A stretch of DNA of 64,000 bases from CAWGJF01 sp963822905 (GCA_963822905.1 CAWGJF010000002.1:434001-498000); one strand, 5' to 3'. Numbered from the stretch's first letter, positions 1 to 10,080 are shown. Translations and numbers: made by a program. Notes: a model not told the origin generated them from the letters alone.

Positions 1-1880
1 TTTCAACATTTACCGGGATAGCAATAGCCACTTTGACTTATTCATTTGTAAAAAATATTTCTGCTTACTTTGTTTTTATTCTTTTGATTTTATTTATACT
101 AGCCATCGCAGTGTTTGAAATTTATTCCAATCCGCAAATTTATCTCTACAATCCTGTTTTCGGTTACTTCCCCGGAACTATTTATGATGAAGGTTTAAGA
201 CCATTCTGGAAGCTTTTCATTTACCGGATTATTAATCTTTCATACTTCAGTATTGTTTTCTTTTTATTCCGGGCATCAGCCAGGATAAATCTTAAAAAGA
301 AATTCATCCGGTTGGGTTTTATAATTTCAATTGCTTTGATATTTTACCTGCTGAGTCCGGTGTTTGGATATTCAACTACGCATTCGAGCTTAAAAAATGA
401 TTTGCCGGTTAAAATTGAATCTGAAAACATCATTCTGAATACAGATCATATTATTAGGGAGGATTCACTGGTTATACTTTCAGGTGAATTTTATTATAGT
501 GAACTGCAAAAGTATTTTAATCTGAAAACAAATAAGAAAATTAATATCTGGCTTTTCGAATCGGGTGAATCAAAAAAGAAATTGTTCGGGTCGGATAAAG
601 CCGATGTTGCAAAACCCTGGCTTTACGAAGTATATGTTTCCAGGCAAAACTGGGAACACACTTTAAAACATGAAATGGCTCACTGTTTTACAGCACCATT
701 TGGAAGTACAATATTTAGGATAGCTGCAGATTTTAATCCAGCATTAATTGAAGGCGCAGCTGAATCAGCCGATGCATTTTATGATGATATGCCAATTCAT
801 TTTATGGCAAAAACCGCTTTTGAAAATGGGTACAAAGTGAATCTTGAAAATCTATTTACCCCGGGATTTAATTTCTTTAACCAGAATTCGAGTTTGTCTT
901 ATATTTATGCAGGTTCATTCTGTAAGTATCTGGTTGAAAAGTATGGAATAGAAAAATTTAAGAAGTTTTATGAAGAAGGATATTCTAATAATAACTATAA
1001 TGAATCGTTAAATGAAACTATAAACGATTATGAATTATTCCTTGATACACTCAAATATAAAACAAATGTTAATGTTGCCAGGTATTATTTTGGAACTGCA
1101 GGTATATTTTCAAAATATTGTCCGAGATATTATGAAGACAAAATAACCGAAGCCTGGAAAGAATTGAATGAAAGAAAAACTGAAGATGCTAAATCGATTT
1201 TTAAAAAATTATTAAACAACTCAAATAATTATTCAGCTTTTATAGGGTTAGCAACTGCTTATGAAAAATCAAATGATATTGGTAAAGCAATAAGTTTTAT
1301 GCAGAAGAAACTGGTCGATTATAATAATTCAGCTTATTACTATCTTGTAAAACTAAGACTCGCTGATTTGTATGTTAAACAGAGTGAATTTAAAAAAGCA
1401 GAAGAAATTTATCTTCAATTAGATAAACTAAAACCCTCTAAGCGCATTGAGTTCATTGTGTTGATAAGATTAGCATTAATGGAGAAGAATGAATCCTTAT
1501 TAATCAAATATATTGATGGGAGTGATTTTGATAAGTATTCTATTCTAAAAAGTTTGAATAAGAATGGGAATAAATATTTTACATTTCCTGTAATAATTGA
1601 ATTGTCAAAACGGCTTGAAGAAAACTATCAATTATTTCTTAAATATTTTGATAACAAGTTTGATGTAAATTACTATTGGAGCAGTTTTGCGATGTTAAAA
1701 CTATCCGAATATATGTATGAAAATCTTGATCACTTAAATGCAAGAAAATTATCAGCATTATCGTTACGCTTTAATTCTGATCCTGTTTTATATTCATTCG
1801 CAAAGATGAATAGCAAGAAAATGGAATGGACTTATCAGAATAGTAAAAGAGTTTTTAACAGTCTGAAAATCCTGAAATGA
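1..1880 (+). CDS. Membrane-anchored gluzincin-like zinc peptidase with C-terminal TPR-like region (5' truncated)
   Basis: The reading frame is open from the first bases of the window, so the true start lies upstream; TTG at 33 is only the first possible start inside it. Several hydrophobic segments precede an extracytoplasmic domain. The motif HEMAH at 669..683 is an HExxH zinc site, and a following IEGAAESAD segment resembles the Glu-bearing third-ligand helix of gluzincins. The C-terminal half is helical and looks like tetratricopeptide repeats. I infer a membrane-bound metallopeptidase; the substrate is unknown. The gene ends 45 bases before the next one. Confidence 0.6.
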   Translation, partial: STFTGIAIATLTYSFVKNISAYFVFILLILFILAIAVFEIYSNPQIYLYNPVFGYFPGTIYDEGLRPFWKLFIYRIINLSYFSIVFFLFRASARINLKKKFIRLGFIISIALIFYLLSPVFGYSTTHSSLKNDLPVKIESENIILNTDHIIREDSLVILSGEFYYSELQKYFNLKTNKKINIWLFESGESKKKLFGSDKADVAKPWLYEVYVSRQNWEHTLKHEMAHCFTAPFGSTIFRIAADFNPALIEGAAESADAFYDDMPIHFMAKTAFENGYKVNLENLFTPGFNFFNQNSSLSYIYAGSFCKYLVEKYGIEKFKKFYEEGYSNNNYNESLNETINDYELFLDTLKYKTNVNVARYYFGTAGIFSKYCPRYYEDKITEAWKELNERKTEDAKSIFKKLLNNSNNYSAFIGLATAYEKSNDIGKAISFMQKKLVDYNNSAYYYLVKLRLADLYVKQSEFKKAEEIYLQLDKLKPSKRIEFIVLIRLALMEKNESLLIKYIDGSDFDKYSILKSLNKNGNKYFTFPVIIELSKRLEENYQLFLKYFDNKFDVNYYWSSFAMLKLSEYMYENLDHLNARKLSALSLRFNSDPVLYSFAKMNSKKMEWTYQNSKRVFNSLKILK

Positions 1881-1925
1881 ATTTACAAAACCCACACGGA
1901 CAATACCGTAACAGGATTAATCTAA

Positions 1926-3347
1926 ATGAATCTTAAAGATAAAATATTAACCTGCCTGTCCGGAAGGCAGGGTTTTGATTTCATCAACACAGCTTCCGAC
2001 GTTGCAGACAAAATGAATGTTGAGACTTTTGTAGTTGGCGGAGTTGTACGTGATATTATTCTTGGAAGAGAAAATACTGATATTGATATGCTTGTGATTG
2101 GCAATGGACCAGATTATGCTTCAAAACTTGCCGATGCACTCGGGATAAAAGACATAATCATTTATAAGAATTTTGGAACTGCTCATTTTGTTTTTGATGG
2201 TTTGAATATTGAGATAGTTGGTGCAAGAAAAGAATCATATAGCCGGGAAAGCAGGAAACCCAAAGTTGATGTGGGTGGTTTTGAAGATGATATTAGGCGA
2301 AGAGATTTTACGATCAATACTCTTGCTGTATCAATAAACAAAAATACTTTCGGTAATTTGATTGATACTTTTAATGGACTGGAAGATTTAAAAGCTCAGA
2401 TAATTAAAACCCCGCTTGACCCGGAAATAACTTTTGATGACGATCCTCTGCGAATCCTGAGAGCTTACCGGTTTGCCTCACAGCTTAACTTTAAAGTCGA
2501 TTCTGCGGTTGATGAAGCTGCTTCAAAATTAAAAGACCGCTTATCTATTGTTTCGCAGGAACGTAAGACAGACGAGTTTCTCAAAATACTTGCTTCACCA
2601 AAACCTTCAATCGGGTTAATAATGATGTTCAAGACCGGCGTAATGGAAGTTGTATTTCCCGAGATTGCAAACCTTGAAGGAGTTGAGCAGAGAAAAGATT
2701 ATCATCATAAGGATGTTTTTTACCATACCTGTGAAGTAATTGATAACATATCTGGAAAAACTAATAATGTATGGCTCAGGTTTGCAGCACTTGTACACGA
2801 TATTGCAAAACCACCAACCAAAAGATTTGTCGAAGGAACAGGCTGGACATTTCATGGGCACGAAGAGCTTGGTGCACGAATGATGCCTGCTATCTTTAAG
2901 CGTATGAAACTTCCGATGAATAAGCTGCATTACATTGAAACTTTGATAAGACTTCACTTAAGACCAATTGCACTCGCTAAAGAAGAAGTAACGGATTCAG
3001 CAATTAGAAGATTGATTGTTTCAGCCGGGAATTATCTTGAAGATTTAATTACTCTTTGCAGGGCTGATATCACGAGTAAGAATCCTGATAAGGTGAACAA
3101 GTACCTGGGCAATTATGATAGGGTAATGAAAAAAGTTCTGGAAGTTGAAGAGAAAGATAAACTGAGAACTTTTCAATCACCGGTTAAAGGTGAAACCATT
3201 ATGGAAGTCTGTAACCTGAAGCCTTCAAAGAAAGTGGGGGAAATAAAAACCGCAATTGAAGAAGCTATCCTTGATGGAATTATAGCTAATAACTATGAAG
3301 AAGCGTATGAGTATTTGTTGAAAATTAAAGAAGACCAGAACCTTTAA
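1926..3347 (+). CDS. CCA-adding enzyme / poly(A) polymerase family nucleotidyltransferase with HD domain
   Basis: The protein has 473 residues. The N-terminal nucleotidyltransferase core shows the GGVVRD loop and the metal-binding DID pair (GRENTDIDMLV), followed by the conserved RRRDFTINTLA and DDPLRILRAYRFA segments of the class II tRNA nucleotidyltransferase head and neck. An HD phosphohydrolase domain follows (ALVHDIAKPPTK, then HGHEELGA). The family adds CCA to tRNA 3' ends or polyadenylates RNA; the HD domain often gives 2',3'-cyclic phosphodiesterase activity. The extreme N-terminus contains residues CLSGRQG encoded by a palindromic element, absent from the usual core of the family. 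Confidence 0.9.
   Translation: MNLKDKILTCLSGRQGFDFINTASDVADKMNVETFVVGGVVRDIILGRENTDIDMLVIGNGPDYASKLADALGIKDIIIYKNFGTAHFVFDGLNIEIVGARKESYSRESRKPKVDVGGFEDDIRRRDFTINTLAVSINKNTFGNLIDTFNGLEDLKAQIIKTPLDPEITFDDDPLRILRAYRFASQLNFKVDSAVDEAASKLKDRLSIVSQERKTDEFLKILASPKPSIGLIMMFKTGVMEVVFPEIANLEGVEQRKDYHHKDVFYHTCEVIDNISGKTNNVWLRFAALVHDIAKPPTKRFVEGTGWTFHGHEELGARMMPAIFKRMKLPMNKLHYIETLIRLHLRPIALAKEEVTDSAIRRLIVSAGNYLEDLITLCRADITSKNPDKVNKYLGNYDRVMKKVLEVEEKDKLRTFQSPVKGETIMEVCNLKPSKKVGEIKTAIEEAILDGIIANNYEEAYEYLLKIKEDQNL
1951..1971. repeat. Short palindromic element inside the CCA-enzyme reading frame
   Basis: CCTGCCT at 1951..1957 pairs with AGGCAGG at 1965..1971 around a TCCGGA centre. The element lies 25 bases after the ATG and is read in frame as part of the enzyme's N-terminus. 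It resembles the short GC-rich palindromes dispersed through Bacteroidota and Ignavibacteriota genomes. Only one copy is seen in this window. Confidence 0.6.
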
Positions 3348-3356
3348 TAATTTTCA

Positions 3357-3776
3357 CTAGAATCTAAAACTCAGCCCAAAAGAATATTTCTTTTCTGATA
3401 TAAATGCACTTTCGTTAGACATTCCAAAATATATATCTACTGGAATTTGATTTTTTATTGTTTGTAGTTGTGCTGTTTTAGTTTGAGAAAATTTCAATTT
3501 CTCATTCAATGAAACCTCTGAACTATCTGATTTATCTTTTTTCTTATCTGAGTTTTTTCTTAATAATGCATATACAACTATCCCGGCAATGATTGCTCCA
3601 CCGACAATGTATAATGTTGAATTGTCTGAACTGTTTGATGAACTGCTGCCCGATGAACCGCTGCCTCCAGGTACATCTTCTATTCTCAATCCCTGAGCTA
3701 GTATATCGGAAGCAGGAAATATTATTACGAACGAAATAACAATTGTTAACAAAAGAGTAAAATATTTTAAATTCAT
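3357..3776 (-). CDS. Secreted protein with Gly/Ser linker and one membrane helix, function unknown
   Basis: The 139-residue protein starts with a hydrophobic signal segment ending near DILAQG. A Ser/Gly-rich stretch (PGGSGSSGSSSSNSS) follows, then a hydrophobic helix (TLYIVGGAIIAGIVVYALL) with a Lys/Asp-rich flank. The tail ends in alternating aromatic residues (SFGLSFRF), as in many outer-membrane proteins. It converges on the CCA-enzyme gene with only 9 bases between the stops. I do not recognise a family. Confidence 0.6.
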   Translation of the reverse strand: MNLKYFTLLLTIVISFVIIFPASDILAQGLRIEDVPGGSGSSGSSSSNSSDNSTLYIVGGAIIAGIVVYALLRKNSDKKKDKSDSSEVSLNEKLKFSQTKTAQLQTIKNQIPVDIYFGMSNESAFISEKKYSFGLSFRF

Positions 3777-3962
3777 TTTGTGTGCCCGGCTTATTTGATT
3801 TAATATTAACTTAAATATAAAATAAAATTAAGTTCTAAATCAAGGATGGAATAAAAGTGAACCGAAATCCGGGTTCTTTTTATTGCTGCTGTTATAAAAA
3901 CACCGGTTATGTATTTTTTTAACCATTCGTAACGTATCACACTTTATAAATTAATTAAGTGC

Positions 3963-3983
3963 TATTTTTGGAGTATATTTTTG
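3963..3983 (+). promoter_or_regulatory. Possible promoter elements (two TAnnTTTG matches)
   Basis: TATTTTTG occurs at 3963..3970 and again at 3976..3983, matching the TAnnTTTG -7 element known from Bacteroidota. They lie about 95-115 bases before the TolC start in an AT-rich intergenic stretch. The DNA is AT-rich, so chance matches are possible. Confidence 0.25.
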
Positions 3984-4077
3984 GGCAATGAATATCTGTG
4001 TTACATTTTTAACTGTAACAAACTAAATTCCAAAGATTAAAAGCGGTTCAGTAACAGAAAAATTATTGGAGAACAGA

Positions 4078-5424
4078 ATGCGACTTTTAATAACATCATT
4101 ATTAATAACCTTGTTTTCTTTAGTTGTCCCTGCCCAGCAGGAATTAACTTTAAACCAGGCTATCCAGATTGCACTTCATAATAATTCAGGTTTGAAGCAA
4201 AGCGTAAATGGTATTCCCGGTTATGAGACAAATGTTTTGGCAGCTTATGGAAATTTTCTTCCTTCATTAGGTTTATCAGGAAGCTGGGATTGGAGCAAAT
4301 CGGATATAAAAAATGCGGGATTTGTCTTGATTAATGGAGTACCGTTCAGCACTTCAGCTTCGAGCCAGAATCGAAGTTATTCGGCAGCAGTTAGTTCTAA
4401 CTGGACTTTATTTGATGGGCTGGCAAATTTTGCTACCTTATCACAAAGTCAAAATAATCTGGAGTCTGCACAATTTTCATTAACAAGATTAAAACAGGAC
4501 ATCGTTTTCCAGACGATCTCATTGTACTATGATGTAATAAATAATCAAAAGTTGCTTGGTGTAAAAAAAGAAGATCTTAAATGGAATCAGAAAAATCTTG
4601 AAACAATTAGAGAAAGAAATAAACTTGGTGCAGCTACACTTGCAGATGTTTACCAACAGGAAGTTGCCGAGGGAAATGCCGAACTTCAAGTTGTAACTTC
4701 CGAGAACAATCTTGAAACTGCAAAAAATGATTTGCTTTATTTTTTAGGACATGATGTTACAGAAGAATATACTTTCTCCGATTCTCTTTCAAATAATGAG
4801 AAAGTGATATTAAATACTAATTTGCTGAAGGATTTTGATAATATAACAGAGCTTGTAACCCAGGCTTATGAAAACCGTCAGGATTACAAGAGTGCAAAGT
4901 TAGATCTTGAAAGTACTGTTAGCGGAATTACTATCGCACGTTCCGGACATTTACCAAGCCTGAATGCAAACGGGTTTTATTCATGGCAGGGAGACAAGAT
5001 TTCTGAGCTTGATCAATCCAAGAGACTTGCTTTTGGTTTAACGTTAAGTATTCCAATATTTTCCGGATGGAGTGTAACCAACAGGGTACAGTTTGCTGAA
5101 GTGCAGGCAGAGAACAAAGAAATTGAAGTGAAAGACCTGGAAAGGGATATTAAAAGACAGATAGAAACAATTTATCTTCAATTGAAAGTTGCAAAAAAAG
5201 GATTAGATGTGAGTGAGAGAAATGTTAAAGCATCTTCGGAAAATTTAAAAATAGAAGAAGAAAGATATTCTATCGGTGCTGGTAAGCTGCTGGATGTACT
5301 AATAGCAAACTCAAATTATACAACTGCACTTTCTGATCTTATTAATTCACAATATGCATATATAGTTTTAAGGGAAAAATTAAAATATACACTTGGTGTT
5401 TTGGATTATTCTAAATACGAATAA
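4078..5424 (+). CDS. TolC family outer-membrane efflux protein
   Basis: The first ATG at 4078 is preferred over an in-frame TTG at 4066 because GGAG just before the ATG makes a good ribosome site. A signal peptide ends around VVPAQQ. The protein then shows two repeats of the outer membrane factor domain: long coiled-coil helices with the ALxxNxxLK-type start (LNQAIQIALHNNSGLKQS) and the second half with ERYSIGAGKLLDVL. At 448 residues it has the normal family size. It begins an operon with an adaptor and MacB-type ABC proteins, so it is probably their outer-membrane exit duct. Confidence 0.9.
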   Translation: MRLLITSLLITLFSLVVPAQQELTLNQAIQIALHNNSGLKQSVNGIPGYETNVLAAYGNFLPSLGLSGSWDWSKSDIKNAGFVLINGVPFSTSASSQNRSYSAAVSSNWTLFDGLANFATLSQSQNNLESAQFSLTRLKQDIVFQTISLYYDVINNQKLLGVKKEDLKWNQKNLETIRERNKLGAATLADVYQQEVAEGNAELQVVTSENNLETAKNDLLYFLGHDVTEEYTFSDSLSNNEKVILNTNLLKDFDNITELVTQAYENRQDYKSAKLDLESTVSGITIARSGHLPSLNANGFYSWQGDKISELDQSKRLAFGLTLSIPIFSGWSVTNRVQFAEVQAENKEIEVKDLERDIKRQIETIYLQLKVAKKGLDVSERNVKASSENLKIEEERYSIGAGKLLDVLIANSNYTTALSDLINSQYAYIVLREKLKYTLGVLDYSKYE

Positions 5425-5449
5425 AAATTTTATCTGAGGAGATAAGCTG

Positions 5450-6760
5450 ATGGCAAAAAATCAACGCAAAAAATCGAAAAAGAAAATAATCATTTTTGGA
5501 TCAATCGGACTGCTCGTTTTAATACTTATAATAGTAGCATTCATTGGTGGAGGTAAAGATGATATCATTATGGTTCAAACTGAAAAAGTTGAAAAACGTG
5601 ATATCACTCAAACAGTTACTGCAACAGGAATCATTGATCCGGAATTCAAAGTTGTGATTACTCCTGAAGTAACCGGTGAAATTATTGAACTTCCTGTTGA
5701 AGAAGGAGATGTAGTTAAGAAAGGTGACTTGCTGATAAGGATAAAAGGTGATCAGTACTACGCACAGAGAGACAGGCTGGATGCAAGTGTTAAATCGGCA
5801 GAAGCTAATCTCCAGATGAAAGAAGCTGAATTAAACAAGGTTAAATCAGATTTCGATCGGGTAAAAGAATTGCATAGTAAAGGTTTATCTAGTGATTCAG
5901 AATTGGAAAACGCACAAAGCAATTACCTGACTACAAAAGCTGGTTATGATGGTGCAGCGGCAAATGTACTTCAGAGTAAAGCACAATTGCGTGAGGTTCA
6001 GGAAACTCTAAACAAGACTACAATCTATGCTCCTATGGATGGAATTGTAACACAGCTAAATGTTGAGCTTGCAGAAAGAGTTCTTGGAAGCGGATTCAGC
6101 CAGGGAACAAACCTTATGACGGTTGCTGATCTTTCAAATATGGAAGCAGTTGTTGATGTGGATGAAAACGATGTTGTATTAATTTCAGTTGGCGATACTG
6201 CAAATATAACAGTCGATGCTTTCAGTGATAAGATGTTTCATGGGCTTGTTACTCAAATTGGGAATAGTGCTCAATCAAGTGGATTGGGAACTCAGGAACA
6301 GGTTGTAAACTTTGAAGTTAAAATAAAATTGATCGACCTTGATCCGAAATTAAGACCGGGAATGTCTTGCAATGCAGACGTAGAAACAGAAACCGTTCAC
6401 AATGTATTATGTGTTCCGATCCAGAGTGTAACTGCCAGGACAGATATTCCAATGAAAGAAGACTCGACTAAAAAAGATGCAAAAATGGATGATGGGGAAA
6501 TGAAATCGCCTAAAAAGAATGAACCCAAAGAAGTTGTTTTTCTTTTTGATGGAGGCAAAGTAAAAATGGTTCCGGTTAAAACCGGTATCAGCGATGACAA
6601 TTATCTTGAAATAAAATCCGGGTTAGATGGCGGAGAGGAAGTTGTATCAGGAAGTTATCGTGCAATTTCAAGAGAACTCAATGATGGCAGCACAGTCAGG
6701 AAAGAAGAAAAAGGAAAAGGCGAAGGACCGGGTAAGATGAATGAAAGCGCTAACAGTTAA
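5450..6760 (+). CDS. HlyD/MacA-type periplasmic adaptor subunit (membrane fusion protein)
   Basis: An N-terminal lysine-rich stretch and a single membrane helix (about residues 13-32) anchor the protein. A lipoyl-like half-motif (VTPEVTGEIIELPVEEGDVVKKG) is followed by a coiled-coil hairpin, the second lipoyl half (TTIYAPMDGIVTQLNV) and a beta-barrel domain. A charged Lys/Asp/Glu insert near residues 338-360 interrupts the membrane-proximal region and the C-terminus is a charged tail. The gene sits 25 bases after the TolC gene and 18 before the ATPase, consistent with one MacAB-type exporter. Confidence 0.9.
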   Translation: MAKNQRKKSKKKIIIFGSIGLLVLILIIVAFIGGGKDDIIMVQTEKVEKRDITQTVTATGIIDPEFKVVITPEVTGEIIELPVEEGDVVKKGDLLIRIKGDQYYAQRDRLDASVKSAEANLQMKEAELNKVKSDFDRVKELHSKGLSSDSELENAQSNYLTTKAGYDGAAANVLQSKAQLREVQETLNKTTIYAPMDGIVTQLNVELAERVLGSGFSQGTNLMTVADLSNMEAVVDVDENDVVLISVGDTANITVDAFSDKMFHGLVTQIGNSAQSSGLGTQEQVVNFEVKIKLIDLDPKLRPGMSCNADVETETVHNVLCVPIQSVTARTDIPMKEDSTKKDAKMDDGEMKSPKKNEPKEVVFLFDGGKVKMVPVKTGISDDNYLEIKSGLDGGEEVVSGSYRAISRELNDGSTVRKEEKGKGEGPGKMNESANS

Positions 6761-6778
6761 TTAATACGGAAATTTAAA

Positions 6779-7501
6779 ATGAACATAATTAATATCGAAC
6801 ATATTGCTAAAGTTTACCAGGTTGGTACTGAAGAAGTTCATGCCTTAAGAGATGTTACTTTAAGAATAGATAAAAATGAATATGTTGCTATAATGGGACC
6901 TTCCGGTTCAGGAAAATCCACACTTATGAATATGCTGGGCTGCCTGGATACACCATCTTCCGGGAAATACGATTTTAACGGTAATAGTGTCAGCCAGATG
7001 ACAGACAATGAACTTGCACGTATCCGTAATAAAGAAATAGGATTTGTGTTTCAGACTTTTAACTTGCTCGCTCGATCAGACGCACTTCATAATGTTGAAT
7101 TACCTTTGATCTATGCAGGGATCCCATATTCAGACAGAAGGGAGAGAGCTGAAAAAGCTTTGGAAGATGTTGGGCTTGGTGACAGGATGCATCACAAACC
7201 AAATGAACTTTCAGGTGGGCAGAGACAAAGAGTTGCTGTTGCACGCGCCCTGGTTACTAATCCTTCAATAATTTTAGCCGATGAACCAACAGGAAATCTT
7301 GATTCTAAAACCGGTGAAGAAATAATGATGCTGTTTAATGAGATTTATGAAAAAGGAAACACAATAATTCTTGTTACACACGAAGAATATATAGCCAAAC
7401 ATGCTGCAAGAGTTATCAGGCTTAAAGATGGATTGATTGAAAGAGATGAAGAAGTTGTTAACCGTTACATCCCGAAAGTAAAAACAAGTGAAGTCAGTTA
7501 A
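6779..7501 (+). CDS. MacB/LolD-type ABC transporter ATP-binding protein
   Basis: The 240-residue protein contains Walker A (GPSGSGKST), Q-loop (FQTFNLL), the ABC signature (LSGGQRQR), Walker B (ILADEPTG) and the H-loop (LVTHE). The LARSDALHNVELPLIYAG segment is typical of the MacB/LolD subfamily. It has no fused permease, so the membrane parts come from the following genes. It should energise export from the periplasmic side rather than move a substrate through a channel itself. Confidence 0.93.
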   Translation: MNIINIEHIAKVYQVGTEEVHALRDVTLRIDKNEYVAIMGPSGSGKSTLMNMLGCLDTPSSGKYDFNGNSVSQMTDNELARIRNKEIGFVFQTFNLLARSDALHNVELPLIYAGIPYSDRRERAEKALEDVGLGDRMHHKPNELSGGQRQRVAVARALVTNPSIILADEPTGNLDSKTGEEIMMLFNEIYEKGNTIILVTHEEYIAKHAARVIRLKDGLIERDEEVVNRYIPKVKTSEVS

Positions 7502-7600
7502 TCAGTTCCTTGAATAATCCAAATAATAGACATAAAAAAATATGTTGAAAATTAAAACGGGCGGACTTAATTACATAACAAAAATCATCCGGGAAATAAT

Positions 7601-8836
7601 ATGAAATATTTCATAACTGAGATGAAAGAGGGGCTTCTTATCGCGCTGAGAGCGTTGAGGGCTAATAAAGTCCGAACAAGCCTTACGATGCTGGGTATCT
7701 TTATTGGTATCACTGTTGTCGTATTAATGTCCACAGCAATAAAAGGAATTGATAACTCATTTCAAAAAGGTATAAGTGCTCTTGGTTCCGATGTCCTTTA
7801 TGTTGATAAATGGGCATGGTTTTCGAATGATGATTGGTGGAGATTGAGAAACAGACCTAATATCCAGATGTCTGATTTTGAAAAGTTTAAACAAATGGCA
7901 AAACTTCCACTTGCAGTTGCACCGGTTCAGAACTCAAGACAATTAGTAAAATTTGGTGAGAAAAGAGTAGAAGGTGTAAATGTAAACGGATCAACTGCAG
8001 ACTATGTTAAAACAACGAACTTCACTTTTTCGATGGGAAGGTTTTATAGCGAAGTTGAAAGCAATGCATCAAGACAGGTGGTTGTTATCGGAAGTGAAAT
8101 AGAAAAGAATCTTTTCCCGCGCGGTGATGCTCTTGATAAAATTATCAAGGTGGGCGGTGCAAATTATAAAGTAGTTGGTGTGCTTGCCGAGCAGGGCAGT
8201 TTTATTCTTGGTCCCTGGAACCCTGACAACCAGGTTTTTGTTCCGATTGGAACAATCTTTAAAAATTTTGTTGGTCAGTATCGTGGTTCAATTACAATTA
8301 ATGTGCGGGCACAAAACCCTGCAATGGTTGAAGAGACTAAAGCTGAAACTGAAGGAGTGATGAGAAAGGTAAGAGGATTGAAATACGATGAAGAAAATAA
8401 TTTTTCGATAAACCAGCAGGATGGTTTAATGGCTAACTATAACTCTGTTGTTGGAGTTATACAAATTGCAGGACTGTTTATAACCGGACTTTCCCTGTTT
8501 GTTGGTGCAATCGGAATAATGAATATTATGTTTGTTTCTGTTCGGGAAAGAACTAGAGAAATAGGTATTAGGAAAGCAATTGGAGCAAAGAGGAGAACTA
8601 TTCTTGCACAGTTCCTGATGGAGTCTTCAGCAATTTGTTTGTTCGGTGGAATTCTCGGACTTCTTGCTGCCGCACTATTGAGTTTACTTATTAATCAATT
8701 TATTCCAACTTCAATTCAACCGGATGCTGCGGTTATTGCAATTTCTGTTTCAGCAATAACAGGAATTTTATCAGGACTTGCTCCTGCTTACACTGCCGCT
8801 AAATTAGATCCGGTAGATTCGTTGAGGTATGAGTAA
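7601..8836 (+). CDS. MacB-like ABC transporter permease (1 of 3)
   Basis: The 411-residue protein has an N-terminal membrane helix preceded by the RALRANKVRTSLTMLGIFIG motif, a large periplasmic MacB_PCD domain, and three C-terminal helices with the FtsX-type sequence RTREIGIRKAIGAKRRTI. It ends with LDPVDSLRYE, the conserved tail of this family. It directly abuts the next permease: its TAA is immediately followed by the ATG at 8837. A 99-base gap separates it from the ATPase gene. Confidence 0.9.
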   Translation: MKYFITEMKEGLLIALRALRANKVRTSLTMLGIFIGITVVVLMSTAIKGIDNSFQKGISALGSDVLYVDKWAWFSNDDWWRLRNRPNIQMSDFEKFKQMAKLPLAVAPVQNSRQLVKFGEKRVEGVNVNGSTADYVKTTNFTFSMGRFYSEVESNASRQVVVIGSEIEKNLFPRGDALDKIIKVGGANYKVVGVLAEQGSFILGPWNPDNQVFVPIGTIFKNFVGQYRGSITINVRAQNPAMVEETKAETEGVMRKVRGLKYDEENNFSINQQDGLMANYNSVVGVIQIAGLFITGLSLFVGAIGIMNIMFVSVRERTREIGIRKAIGAKRRTILAQFLMESSAICLFGGILGLLAAALLSLLINQFIPTSIQPDAAVIAISVSAITGILSGLAPAYTAAKLDPVDSLRYE

Positions 8837-10069
8837 ATGAAACCGAGTCAATTATTTCAGATTGCATTTCAATCAATTATCAACAACAAGTTGAGAACAT
8901 CTTTAACAATACTTGGTGTGGTTGTCGGAATATTTTCAATTATTGTTATAATGACTATCATTACTATGCTGCAAAACAGTATTGAAAACGGTTTGGCATT
9001 ATTAAGTAAAAATACATTCCAGATTGAAAAGTTTGACAGGATGCAAATGCACGGAGGTGGAAATGACCGCAGTTGGAGAAACAGGAATGACATTACAATT
9101 GATGAAGCTTATCGTTTAAAGGATCTGTTGACTACTGCTCAATATGTTGGAGCTGAACAATGGCAGTTCGGTAAAGTTATTAAATTTCAAGGACTCGAAA
9201 CAAATCCGAATGTCAGCATTGCAGGTGAAACACTTGATGGTATTAAAACAAATGACTGGAACGTTGCATACGGTAGAGAGTTCAGACAATATGATATTGA
9301 CAATTCAACAGATATTGTTTTACTCGGACAGGATATAGTCGATAAAATATTTCCGAACATGAATCCTATCGGGCAGCAGATAAGGGTTGATAACAGGCCG
9401 ATGAGAGTTGTCGGAGTATTGGAAAGACAACCGGCAATGTTTGGAGATAGCCGTGATAATTATGCTGTTGTGCCGATTACTACATGGCAGGCTATGTACG
9501 GTAAATATAAAAACAGCGTGAATATTATGGTTACTGCACCTGATAAGGCAAGTTACGATGATGTTATTGAAGCAGCTATTGGTCATTTTAGGAAAATAAG
9601 AAAGGTACCTCCCGGCGAAGACAATGATTTCTCTATTTTTAGTAATGAATCTATGATAACGCAGGTAAATGATATTACAGGACCGATAAAAATTGGTGCG
9701 CTTGCTGTATCACTTGTTGCGTTACTCGCTGCAGGAATAGGCATTATGAATATCATGCTTGTTTCCGTTACTGAGAGAACCAGGGAAATAGGAATTAGAA
9801 AAGCTATTGGTGCGAAAAGTTCCAGCATACTTTCCCAGTTTTTAATTGAAGCAATTATTCTTTGTGTAGTTGGAGGACTTACAGGAATAATAATTGGAAT
9901 TGGGATAGGGAATTTTGCAGGAAGTTTTCTTAATGCTAAAATGGCAATTCCCATCGATTGGGTTATTATTGGAATAACAATGTGTGTTACGGTCGGATTA
10001 ATTTTCGGAACATATCCTGCATACAAAGCAGCTAATCTCGATCCGATAGAAGCTCTGCGTTATGAGTAA
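8837..10069 (+). CDS. MacB-like ABC transporter permease (2 of 3)
   Basis: The 410-residue protein has the same design as its upstream neighbour: one N-terminal helix, a periplasmic domain and three C-terminal helices with ERTREIGIRKAIGAKSS, ending in LDPIEALRYE. It is much more similar to the third permease than to the first; long C-terminal blocks such as GPIKIGALAVSLVALLAAG are identical between copies two and three. This points to a recent tandem duplication. It may pair with either neighbour as a heterodimer. Confidence 0.9.
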   Translation: MKPSQLFQIAFQSIINNKLRTSLTILGVVVGIFSIIVIMTIITMLQNSIENGLALLSKNTFQIEKFDRMQMHGGGNDRSWRNRNDITIDEAYRLKDLLTTAQYVGAEQWQFGKVIKFQGLETNPNVSIAGETLDGIKTNDWNVAYGREFRQYDIDNSTDIVLLGQDIVDKIFPNMNPIGQQIRVDNRPMRVVGVLERQPAMFGDSRDNYAVVPITTWQAMYGKYKNSVNIMVTAPDKASYDDVIEAAIGHFRKIRKVPPGEDNDFSIFSNESMITQVNDITGPIKIGALAVSLVALLAAGIGIMNIMLVSVTERTREIGIRKAIGAKSSSILSQFLIEAIILCVVGGLTGIIIGIGIGNFAGSFLNAKMAIPIDWVIIGITMCVTVGLIFGTYPAYKAANLDPIEALRYE

Positions 10070-10080
10070 TTCAAAATTTC

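Noticed and set aside
1922..2104. Antisense frame over the CCA-enzyme start
   Set aside because: It is a shadow of the real gene; its PCLPDRQV segment is just the other strand of the palindrome.
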